Source of the DNA: JAUYQR01 sp043727195
Lineage (GTDB): Bacteria > Pseudomonadota > Alphaproteobacteria > Rhodobacterales > Rhodobacteraceae
Length of the DNA stretch: 11,186 bases
Assembly (NCBI GenBank): GCA_043727195.1
Contig: JAYSYZ010000120.1
Location: 1 to 11,186 of the forward strand
Direction of reading: 5' to 3'
Shown here: piece by piece, positions 1-6,178 of the stretch
How the letters are laid out: each line of letters begins with the position of its first letter
How positions within the stretch are numbered: position 1 is the stretch's first letter
Position numbers and translations under genes: made by a program
The notes under the pieces: model-generated
Told to the model about the DNA's origin: nothing
The model's input: the letters and a program-made list of their open reading frames with translations, nothing else
Databases searched by the model: none

Positions 1-817
1 CGCGATCCTGAAGGCGGTGGCGGTGCCGGGATATCAGGTGCCTTTCGCCAGCCGCGAGATGCCGATGCCCTATGGCTGGGGCACGGGAGCCGTTCAGGTT
101 ACGGCGGCCTGTCTGGTGCCCGAGGATCGGCTGAAGGTCATCGATCAGGGCGCGGACGATACCACCAACGCAGTGTCCATCCGCAAGTTTTTCCAGCGCA
201 CCGCCGGGGTCGCGGTGACCGAGGCGACGCAGGAGGCGACGATCATCCAGACCCGCCACCGCATCCCCGAGACACCGCTGCATGCGGGGCAGATCCTTGT
301 CTATCAGGTGCCGATCCCCGAGCCGCTGCGGTTTCTGGAACCGCGCGAGACCGAGACGCGCAAGATGCACGAGTTGGAGGAATACGGGCTGATGTATGTG
401 AAGCTGTATGAGGATATCGCGCGGCACGGCGAGATTGCCACCGCCTATGACTATCCGGTCAGGGTCGAGGGGCGCTATATCATGGATCCCTCGCCCATCC
501 CCAAGTTCGACAACCCCAAGCTGGGGGGCAACCCGGCGATCCAGCTGTTCGGCGCCGGGCGCGAACAGCGGATTTACGCGCTGCCGCCGTGGTCGAATGT
601 GGTCAGCCTCGATTTCGACGACCACCCGTTTTCGGCATCGAAGGCGCCGCATGACTGCGATCTGTGCGGTTCGGGGCACAGCTATCTTGACGAGGTGATC
701 ACCGACGACGAGGGCGGGCGGATGTTCGTCTGTTCGGACACCGATTTTTGCACCAAGCGGCGTTTGGCGGGCAAGGTCGGGCGGCTGGGTGTACCAGTGC
801 CGCCCGCGGTGCAATGA
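1..817 (+). CDS. phnJ: C-P lyase subunit PhnJ, 5' end cut off by the window
   Basis: PhnJ is the radical-SAM enzyme that breaks the carbon-phosphorus bond of ribose-1-phosphonate 5-phosphate, giving 5-phosphoribosyl-1,2-cyclic phosphate and an alkane. The reading frame is already open at base 2 (A-I-L-K-A-V...), so the GTG at 17 is an internal valine, not the start. By comparison with the E. coli protein (281 aa), roughly 22 N-terminal residues lie outside the window. The glycine of the PGYQVPF motif (29-31) matches the glycyl-radical Gly32 of E. coli PhnJ. Four C-terminal cysteines in the pattern C-X2-C-X21-C-X5-C (codons at 656, 665, 731 and 749) match the three iron-sulfur ligands and the catalytic thiyl cysteine, so the enzyme looks intact. 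Conserved blocks include VIDQGADDTTNAVSIR, QTRHRIPETPL and DPSPIPKFDNPK. Its TGA overlaps the phnK start as ATGA, indicating translational coupling. Confidence 0.97.
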   Translation, partial: AILKAVAVPGYQVPFASREMPMPYGWGTGAVQVTAACLVPEDRLKVIDQGADDTTNAVSIRKFFQRTAGVAVTEATQEATIIQTRHRIPETPLHAGQILVYQVPIPEPLRFLEPRETETRKMHELEEYGLMYVKLYEDIARHGEIATAYDYPVRVEGRYIMDPSPIPKFDNPKLGGNPAIQLFGAGREQRIYALPPWSNVVSLDFDDHPFSASKAPHDCDLCGSGHSYLDEVITDDEGGRMFVCSDTDFCTKRRLAGKVGRLGVPVPPAVQ

Positions 818-1602
818 TGGGGGTGATGCAGAAAGTGACCGCGCTTGACCAGCCGCTGATGTCTGTTCAGGGGTTGACCAAACGGTACGGCGCAAGGATC
901 GGCTGCGCGGATGTCGGCTTCGATCTGTATCCGGGCGAGGTGCTGGGGATCGTCGGCGAAAGCGGGTCGGGCAAGTCGACCCTGCTGTCATGCCTTGCGG
1001 GCCATCTGCGCCCCGACCTGGGCCGCTATGCCTTTGACGGTCGCGACGTGCTGGCGATGACCGAGACGGAACGACGTCGGCTGGGGCGGACCGACTGGGC
1101 CTATGTGCACCAGAACCCGCGTGACGGGCTGCGGATGGGTGTCAGCGCCGGCGGCAATGTCGGCGAGCGCCTGATGGCCATCGGTGCGCGCAACTATGGC
1201 ACGATCCGGGGTCAGGCGCTGGATTGGCTGAGCCGGGTCGAGATCGCCGCCGACCGCATCGACGACCGCCCCTCGGCGTTCTCCGGCGGGATGCAGCAGC
1301 GGTTGCAGATCGCGCGAAATCTGGTGACCGGGCCGAGGCTGGTGTTCATGGACGAACCGACCGGGGGCCTTGATGTGTCGGTGCAGGCGCGGCTGCTGGA
1401 TCTGTTGCGCGGGCTGGTGCGCGATCTGGGCCTGTCGGCGATCGTCGTCACCCATGATCTGGCCGTGGTCCGGCTGCTGGCTGACCGGCTGCTGGTGATG
1501 AAGGGGGGCCGCGTGGTAGAGCAGGGCCTGACCGATCAGGTGCTGGATGACCCCCAGCACGCCTATACGCAACTGCTCGTCTCCTCTGTTCTGCAGGTGT
1601 AG
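814..1602 (+). CDS. phnK: C-P lyase ABC-type ATPase PhnK
   Basis: PhnK is an ABC-type nucleotide-binding protein that docks on the PhnGHIJ core complex at PhnJ. It is not a transporter subunit, and no membrane protein is encoded near it. From the ATG at 814 it is 262 aa (E. coli 252 aa). Visible motifs are Walker A GESGSGKST (residues 48-56), signature FSGGMQQR (156-163), Walker B LVFMDEP (176-182) and the H-loop histidine H214 in VVTHD. The C-terminal VLDDPxHxYTQLLVSSVLQ block is typical of PhnK. The start at 814 is chosen because it overlaps the phnJ stop as ATGA; ATGs at 817 and 826 in the same frame are alternatives and would shorten the poorly conserved N-terminus by one or four residues. 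The open frame upstream to 748 is overlap with phnJ and is not expected to be used. Confidence 0.96.
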   Translation: MMGVMQKVTALDQPLMSVQGLTKRYGARIGCADVGFDLYPGEVLGIVGESGSGKSTLLSCLAGHLRPDLGRYAFDGRDVLAMTETERRRLGRTDWAYVHQNPRDGLRMGVSAGGNVGERLMAIGARNYGTIRGQALDWLSRVEIAADRIDDRPSAFSGGMQQRLQIARNLVTGPRLVFMDEPTGGLDVSVQARLLDLLRGLVRDLGLSAIVVTHDLAVVRLLADRLLVMKGGRVVEQGLTDQVLDDPQHAYTQLLVSSVLQV

Positions 1603-1606
1603 GGCG

Positions 1607-2290
1607 TTGATACGGATTGAAAATCTTTCGAAATCATTCACCTTGCACAATCAGGGCGGGGTGACGATCCCGGTGATGGAGGGGGCCAGCCTGGCCGTCT
1701 TTCCCGGCGAATGTGTGGGCTTGACCGGCGCCTCCGGCGCCGGCAAATCCACGGTGATGCGGATGGTCTATGGCAATTACCTTGCCTCGGGCGGGACCAT
1801 CATGGTGGGCGATCTGGACGTGGCCCGGGCCCTGCCGCGCCAGATCATCCGGCTTCGCCGCGAGGCGCTGGGCTATGTCAGCCAGTTCCTGCGCGTGGTG
1901 CCCCGGGTGCCGACCCTGGATGTGGTGGCCGAGCCGCTGCTGGCGTTGGGGATGCCACCCGGGCCGGCGCAGGATCGGGCTGCGACGCTGCTGGCGCGGC
2001 TGAACATTCCGCAACGGTTGTGGTCCTTGTCGCCGACCACGTTTTCGGGGGGCGAGCAACAGCGCGTCAACATTGCACGCGGCTTTGCGCATCATTATCC
2101 CGCGCTGCTTCTGGATGAACCGACCGCCAGTCTGGATGCCACAAACCGCGAGGTGGTGATGACCCTGATCGAAGAGGCGAAGGCGCGCGGCACGGCAATC
2201 CTTGGCATCTTCCATGACGATGGCGCGCGCGCCCGGCTGTGCGACCGTCTGGTCGATGTGCGGGACTTCACCCCGACGGCGGCGGCATGA
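1607..2290 (+). CDS. phnL: C-P lyase ABC-type ATPase PhnL, probable TTG start
   Basis: PhnL is the second ABC-type ATPase of the C-P lyase system. In E. coli it is needed with PhnG, PhnH and PhnI for formation of the ribosyl triphosphate phosphonate, and it stacks with PhnK on the core complex. The homologous N-terminus (E. coli M-I-N-V-Q-N-V-S-K-T-F) aligns with codons beginning at TTG 1607, reading [M]-I-R-I-E-N-L-S-K-S-F and giving 227 aa (E. coli 226). The first in-frame ATG, at 1673, would remove the first beta strand. An AGG at 1595-1597 lies 9 nt upstream of the TTG. Motifs are Walker A GASGAGKST (41-49), QFLRVVPR (93-100), signature FSGGEQQR (146-153), Walker B LLLDEPTASLD (167-177) and H203 in IFHDD. 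It begins 4 nt after the phnK stop and overlaps phnN by ATGA. Confidence 0.95.
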   Translation: MIRIENLSKSFTLHNQGGVTIPVMEGASLAVFPGECVGLTGASGAGKSTVMRMVYGNYLASGGTIMVGDLDVARALPRQIIRLRREALGYVSQFLRVVPRVPTLDVVAEPLLALGMPPGPAQDRAATLLARLNIPQRLWSLSPTTFSGGEQQRVNIARGFAHHYPALLLDEPTASLDATNREVVMTLIEEAKARGTAILGIFHDDGARARLCDRLVDVRDFTPTAAA

Positions 2291-2811
2291 TCTTTGCGAT
2301 CGTGGGGCCGTCGGGCGCTGGCAAGGACACGCTGATCGAGGGGGTCATCCGGGCGCGTGCGGATCTGCGGTTGGCGCGCCGGATCATCACCCGTCCGACC
2401 GAGGCGGGCGGCGAGCGGTTCGAGGGCGTGACCGAGGCCGAGTTTGGCTTGCGCCGGTCTCGCGGCGATTTCGCACTGGACTGGCAGGCGCATGGCTTGC
2501 GCTACGCCATTCCCTGGCAGCAGATCAGCGGGCCGGGCCACGTCATCTTCAACGGCAGCCGGATCGCGCTGCCTGCGGCGCTGACGGCATTTCCGGACCT
2601 GCGGGTGATCCTTGTCACTGCGCCTGCCGCGGTGTTGGCCGAACGGCTGGTCAGGCGCGGGCGCGAGACCGCCGAGGATGTTCACGCGCGGCTATCGCGG
2701 GCCGCCTTTGCGCTGCCTGCCGGAATTGCGGCGGTGACGGTGGAAAACGCGGGGTCGCCCGAGGCGGGGATCAAGGCACTGCTGGACGCGCTTCAACCGG
2801 AAAGGGCGTAG
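2287..2811 (+). CDS. phnN: Ribose 1,5-bisphosphate phosphokinase PhnN
   Basis: PhnN phosphorylates ribose 1,5-bisphosphate with ATP to give PRPP, the last step returning the ribose scaffold of the C-P lyase pathway to metabolism. It is a guanylate-kinase-like P-loop protein of 174 aa (E. coli 185). The Walker A motif GPSGAGKDT is at residues 7-15, the RRIITRP and GGERFEGV substrate-side segments at 31-48, and an arginine-rich lid at 120-138 (ERLVRRGRETAEDVHARLSR). The start is the ATG at 2287, overlapping the phnL stop as ATGA; the open frame upstream to 2239 lies within phnL. Its last 19 bp overlap the 3' end of the convergent DUF1045 gene. PhnN needs ribose 1,5-bisphosphate, which in E. coli comes from PhnP; no phnP is visible here. 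Confidence 0.94.
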   Translation: MIFAIVGPSGAGKDTLIEGVIRARADLRLARRIITRPTEAGGERFEGVTEAEFGLRRSRGDFALDWQAHGLRYAIPWQQISGPGHVIFNGSRIALPAALTAFPDLRVILVTAPAAVLAERLVRRGRETAEDVHARLSRAAFALPAGIAAVTVENAGSPEAGIKALLDALQPERA

Positions 2812-3482
2812 CGGTGGATGAAGTGAAACGTGCCCGTGGAATCCTCACCGTAAAGGCAAAGGTCCTCGACGGCGAAGGGCTGGTGCAGGACTGGTGCGAA
2901 ATGCGCCGCAGCGGCAGCCGTGACCATGGGCAACTGATCCGGCAGCAACCTGTCGGTGACGGTCAGGTGAAAGCGGAATTCCTCCATGACATGGGGATAG
3001 CCCCAGCATTCGAGCAGTTCGCGTTGCCGCGATGTCAGGGTCGCGGGGCGGCGGCGCGCAATTTCTTCGGGGTTCAGCGGGCTGCGCAGGGGATCGGTCG
3101 CCTCGACCACCAGTGCGGCAAGGTCGAGCAGGGCCGCTTCGCATCCGACCGGCGTCAGCGCGAGAAAACCTTGCAGATTTTCCAGCCGCAACCCGGCGCA
3201 GCGAACCGGGGCAAGCCGCGCCGCCAGCCCGGCGGCCGCTGCGCCGACCGCGTCAGCCGAACTGCCGGGGCGGGGTCGGAAGGGAGCGCGGATCGTGCCG
3301 TGAAAGCCGTACCGGCGCGCATCTGCAGTCAGGCCAGCAAGTGGCACGGGCAAACCGGGAACGCCCCGTTGAGCCACGGCTGCGCCGGTTTCGATAGCCC
3401 GGCCAAGCCAATGGCCGGCAAGGTTGGCAAGGGCCCCCGGGCGGGGGGCGTAGTAGATGGCGTAGCGCTGCAGTTCATTCAT
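2793..3482 (-). CDS. DUF1045 protein, 2H-phosphoesterase-like, phosphonate-operon associated
   Basis: This 229-aa protein resembles the DUF1045 family found almost always inside phn clusters of alphaproteobacteria and annotated as a putative phosphonate metabolism protein. Its N-terminus R-Y-A-I-Y-Y-A-P is typical. Two H-x-T motifs are visible, H61-G-T63 (in YGFHGTIRAPF) and H172-L-T174 (in FRFHLTVTD), about 110 residues apart. Paired H-x-T/S motifs define the 2H phosphoesterase superfamily, whose members open cyclic phosphates or cleave 2',5' bonds. A cytosolic cyclic-phosphate phosphodiesterase role is therefore plausible; the activity is inferred, not shown. The ATG at 3482 is preceded on the minus strand by an AGGT about 8-9 nt upstream. 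The gene is divergent from phnM and convergent with phnN, and may share the candidate Pho box with phnM. No signal peptide or membrane segment is evident. Confidence 0.88.
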   Translation of the reverse strand: MNELQRYAIYYAPRPGALANLAGHWLGRAIETGAAVAQRGVPGLPVPLAGLTADARRYGFHGTIRAPFRPRPGSSADAVGAAAAGLAARLAPVRCAGLRLENLQGFLALTPVGCEAALLDLAALVVEATDPLRSPLNPEEIARRRPATLTSRQRELLECWGYPHVMEEFRFHLTVTDRLLPDQLPMVTAAAAAHFAPVLHQPFAVEDLCLYGEDSTGTFHFIHRYALSG

Positions 3483-3503
3483 GGCATTGGACCTAAGCGA
3501 AGG

Positions 3504-3521
3504 TTGTCACACGCATGTGAC
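3504..3521 (+). promoter_or_regulatory. Candidate Pho box between the DUF1045 gene and phnM
   Basis: The sequence reads TTGTCAC-ACGC-ATGTGAC: two 7-bp half-sites separated by 4 bp. This is the spacing and near-consensus of a PhoB box (CTGTCAT-N4-CTGTCAC), with TGT-x-A kept in both halves. The site is also an inverted repeat, GTCACA (3506-3511) and TGTGAC (3516-3521), so it could read in both directions of this divergent region. It lies 56 bp before phnM and 21 bp before the DUF1045 start. phn operons are classic Pho-regulon members, so phosphate-starvation control is expected. Assignment is by eye; neither flanking -10 element is strong. Confidence 0.55.
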
Positions 3522-3577
3522 GGCGAGGTGGCAATGCAGCGGCTTGGCCATCGGATTGCAAGACAGGACCAGACACG

Positions 3578-4720
3578 ATGAACGACACGATCCTCGCCAA
3601 TGCCATGCTGGTCTTGCCCGACGAAGTGATCAAGGGGTCGGTGCGGCTTTGCGATGGGCTGATTGCCGACATCGCGCATGGCAGCGCGGTACCTGTCGGT
3701 GCCATTGATTGCGAGGGCGATCTGGTGATGCCCGGCCTGATCGAATTGCACACCGACAATCTGGAGCGTCACATCGAGCCGCGCCCCAAGGTGGATTGGC
3801 CGCATCAGGCCGCCATCATCGCCCATGACGCCGAACTGGCGAGCGTCGGCATCACCACGGTTTTTGATGCGCTGCGCGTCGGTTCCGTCGTGTCTGAAGA
3901 CAAGGCGCGCTATCACGAATACGCCCGCGCCATGGCCGATGCGATCCTTGAGCTTTCAGCCGCAAACGCCTTGCGCATCAGCCATTTCCTGCACCTGCGG
4001 GCCGAGGTCTGTTCCGAGACGCTGGTTGAGGAACTGGCGAAGTTCGGCCCCGAGGATCACATCGGTATCGTCAGCCTGATGGATCACACGCCGGGCGAGC
4101 GGCAATTCCGCGACCTGTCGAAGTTATGGGATTACATGGCCAAGAAACACGCCATGACGCCGCCGGAATTTGATACCCATGTCGCGGAGATGCGCGCCCT
4201 GCACGGCCGATACGGCGCCTTGCACGAAGCGGCCGTGGTGTCGGAGGCGCGCCGCTTTGGTGCGACGCTGGCGAGCCATGATGATACAACGGCCCCGCAA
4301 GTTGCGGTCAGCGCCGCACACGGTGTGCATTTTGCGGAATTTCCGACCACTGATGAGGCGGCACGCGCCTGCCATAACCACGCCATCAAGGTGATGATGG
4401 GCGCGCCCAACCTGATCCGGGGCGGCAGCCATTCGGGCAATGTCGCGGCGCAGGCATTGGCCGAAGCGGGACTTCTGGACATTCTGTCGTCGGATTATGT
4501 GCCGTCATCGCTGTTGTCGGGTGCGATGGCGCTGGGCGATTTGTGGGGCGATCTGGCGCGCGGGATTGCCACGGTAACAGCGGCACCTGCCACGGCGTCA
4601 GGGCTGACCGATCGCGGGTGTCTGGCACATCATCGGCGGGCCGATATCATCCGGGTGAAAACCATCGGTGCGACCGGAGCCGTGCGCGGCGTCTGGGTGG
4701 GCGGCACACGCGTCGGCTAA
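3578..4720 (+). CDS. phnM: Alpha-D-ribose 1-methylphosphonate 5-triphosphate diphosphatase PhnM
   Basis: PhnM is an amidohydrolase-superfamily enzyme that removes pyrophosphate from ribose 1-phosphonate 5-triphosphate, producing the 5-phosphate substrate of PhnJ. The protein is 380 aa (E. coli 378). The N-terminal beta-sandwich strand leads into MPGLIELHTDN with the metal-binding H58-x-D60, followed by PRPKVDWP (69-75), HLRAEV (139-144), SLMDH (166-170), LASHDD (231-236), MGAPNLIRGGSHSGNVAA (274-291) and LSSDY with the catalytic-type aspartate D306. All metal-site segments appear intact. The ATG at 3578 follows an AGGA at 3565-3568. It has its own upstream region with a candidate Pho box instead of being coupled to phnN, because the opposite-strand DUF1045 gene lies between them. 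It is followed by a gene-poor stretch that marks the end of the phn cluster. Confidence 0.96.
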   Translation: MNDTILANAMLVLPDEVIKGSVRLCDGLIADIAHGSAVPVGAIDCEGDLVMPGLIELHTDNLERHIEPRPKVDWPHQAAIIAHDAELASVGITTVFDALRVGSVVSEDKARYHEYARAMADAILELSAANALRISHFLHLRAEVCSETLVEELAKFGPEDHIGIVSLMDHTPGERQFRDLSKLWDYMAKKHAMTPPEFDTHVAEMRALHGRYGALHEAAVVSEARRFGATLASHDDTTAPQVAVSAAHGVHFAEFPTTDEAARACHNHAIKVMMGAPNLIRGGSHSGNVAAQALAEAGLLDILSSDYVPSSLLSGAMALGDLWGDLARGIATVTAAPATASGLTDRGCLAHHRRADIIRVKTIGATGAVRGVWVGGTRVG

Positions 4721-4872
4721 GGAAAATGTGCCGGATCGTTGCAGCCGCCGCCAAACACCCTCTCGGTCGGCGCGGCAGGTGGCCTGATGAACGGGGGGGC
4801 GGCTAGATCACTCGGTGTTGGCATCGAGGTAGTGTTGACCCTTTCTGAGATGATCGCCATGGAAAAGACTCA

Positions 4873-4899
4873 CCGACCGGTGCGAACCTCGCCGGTCGG
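4873..4899. repeat. 8-bp perfect inverted repeat
   Basis: CCGACCGG (4873-4880) and CCGGTCGG (4892-4899) are exact reverse complements with an 11-nt loop. The stem is GC-rich but is not followed by a T-run on either strand, so it is at best a weak or Rho-assisted end for the phnM transcript. It could equally be a chance palindrome or part of a decayed element. Confidence 0.4.
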
Positions 4900-5070
4900 C
4901 CGACAGCGAAGGCTCGCGCGCAGGTGGGCGTGCCAGATCAATCGGCGATGCGTTGACATTGCAGCGACCGATTTGGGCGACATCAGTTCACCGTTGCACG
5001 GGAAGGTGGTTCGGTGTCAGCGTCGGCTGCGTCGATAAAGGTGCGAAGCGCCGGACAGCGTGTTCCGCTG

Positions 5071-5090
5071 CCAATCTTGAGCAGGATTGG
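5071..5090 (-). terminator. Weak hairpin downstream of the racemase-family gene
   Basis: CCAATC (5071-5076) and GATTGG (5085-5090) form a perfect 6-bp stem with an 8-nt loop, about 30 nt beyond the stop codon of the minus-strand operon. There is no T-tract after it, so terminator function is uncertain. Confidence 0.25.
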
Positions 5091-5118
5091 TCGGTCTGCC
5101 AAAGAGGAACCCCCTCGT

Positions 5119-6135
5119 TTAGCCGCCCCAAGTATCAGAAAGTTTAAAGCCCACGGGAAAGGGGTCATTCGGGTCAAGACCGATCTGGCTGATTCCGTAA
5201 ATCCAGCATTGGCCGGACACCCGATTTCTCGTGGCGATATAGGGCCCAACCGTGGTTTCCGCGACGAACTCGGTCGTGAACTCGCCGCCGATGATCGAGC
5301 GGGAGGTGATCACGTCGCCAGGTTCCACCAAGGATCGGCATCGGAGGGCGGCCATGCTCGCGTTCGATCCGGTCCCGCAGGGCGAACGGTCGGTGCGACC
5401 GGGGCGCATGGTGGTGCAAGTGCGCAGCGCGCCGTCAGGTTCGCGAGAGCGGAACATGACATAGGAGATACCGCTCAGCGCCGGTGTCGTCGGATGAAAT
5501 GCCGGTTCGATTGCCGCGATGCGGTTTCGCAGGTCGACCCCGGCAGAGGCAAGCTGGCGCGCGTTATCAGGGCTGATCGTCAAACCGATCCGGCTTACAT
5601 CGATCAGCGCATAGAAGACGCCCCCGAAGCAGATGTCATAGAGCACCGGCCCCCATTCTGGGGTTTCGATCACCGCGTCTTGGCGCATCACGAACGCGGC
5701 TGGCATATCGAGCGTGACCCGCACGACCTTGCCGCCTTCGCAGGTGGCCGTGGCCTTCACCAGGCCCGCCGCTGTATCCAAGGTAACCACGCTTGTCGGC
5801 TCGATCATCGGTATCATACCGGTTTCCAAGAGCGCCGTGGTCGCGCACATGGCGTTCGAGCCGGACATGGCATGCGCCTGGTCTGGTTGCAGGATGATCA
5901 GCCCGACATCGGCTTCGGGGTTGCAGGCGGGCACCAGAAGGCAGAACGAGCCCGCCGGACCGGAACGCGGCTCGGAGCAGAGCCAGCGGCGCAAGCTGTC
6001 GTCCACCGTGTTCAGGTGATCGAGCTTGTCCGCCATCGTCGCGCCGGGGATGTTCAGGACACCCCCTGTGATGACACGCCCGATCTCGCCCGCGCAATGC
6101 ACATCTACGGTGTGGATGGACCGGCTGAACCGCAT
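5119..6135 (-). CDS. Proline racemase superfamily enzyme with Ser/Cys active-site pair
   Basis: The 338-aa length and motifs place this in the proline racemase superfamily, which includes proline racemase, 4-hydroxyproline 2-epimerase and trans-3-hydroxy-L-proline dehydratase. The second catalytic residue is clear: C253 in DRSPCGTGS (249-257). At the first position, where racemases and most epimerases have M-C-G-H, this protein has M90-S91-G92-S93-N94, so serine replaces cysteine. A Ser or Thr there is known from hydroxyproline dehydratases and some Ser/Cys epimerases; it argues against a classical two-cysteine proline racemase. The neighbouring DHDPS-family gene lies 43 bp upstream and would be co-transcribed, which fits hydroxyproline catabolism. 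The start ATG at 6135 has an AGAGGG ribosome-binding site 8 nt away on the minus strand. It is cytosolic. Exact substrate and reaction (epimerisation or dehydration) cannot be decided from sequence alone. Confidence 0.9.
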   Translation of the reverse strand: MRFSRSIHTVDVHCAGEIGRVITGGVLNIPGATMADKLDHLNTVDDSLRRWLCSEPRSGPAGSFCLLVPACNPEADVGLIILQPDQAHAMSGSNAMCATTALLETGMIPMIEPTSVVTLDTAAGLVKATATCEGGKVVRVTLDMPAAFVMRQDAVIETPEWGPVLYDICFGGVFYALIDVSRIGLTISPDNARQLASAGVDLRNRIAAIEPAFHPTTPALSGISYVMFRSREPDGALRTCTTMRPGRTDRSPCGTGSNASMAALRCRSLVEPGDVITSRSIIGGEFTTEFVAETTVGPYIATRNRVSGQCWIYGISQIGLDPNDPFPVGFKLSDTWGG

Positions 6136-6178
6136 GGCGTCACCCTCTCAAAAAACGCACCTCCGATCGCTGGTCAGT

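Larger units (their letters stand above)
4721..5118. other. Gene-poor boundary between the phn cluster and the imino-acid cassette
   Basis: About 400 bp separate phnM from the convergent proline-racemase-family gene. Short frames on the plus strand here (for example 4739-5038) have no recognisable domain and low-complexity Arg-rich composition. On the minus strand a 59-codon frame (4808-4987) ends in H-Y-L-D-A-N-T-E and could be a decayed gene remnant. Two small inverted repeats lie inside (4873-4899 and 5071-5090), neither with a clear T-tract. I see no tRNA, no intact insertion sequence and no obvious terminator for phnM. Confidence 0.6.

Noticed and set aside
17..817. phnJ as a complete gene starting at the GTG at 17
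   Set aside because: The frame is open from base 2 with conserved PhnJ residues (A-I-L-K-A-V) before this codon, so the GTG is an internal valine and the gene is cut by the window edge.
814..2290. phnK and phnL read as transporter ATPases
   Set aside because: They match PhnK and PhnL specifically (VLDDPxHxYTQLLVSSVLQ; QFLRVVPR), and sit between phnJ and phnN without permease genes.
2202..3581. A 459-codon plus-strand open frame across phnN and the DUF1045 gene
   Set aside because: It is read from the wrong frame and strand of two recognisable genes, is Arg/Gly-rich and has no domain; it is a high-GC shadow frame.
4743..4804. AGCCGCC/GGCGGCT inverted repeat after phnM as a terminator
   Set aside because: The arms are separated by 48 nt and no T-tract follows, so it is not a credible intrinsic terminator.
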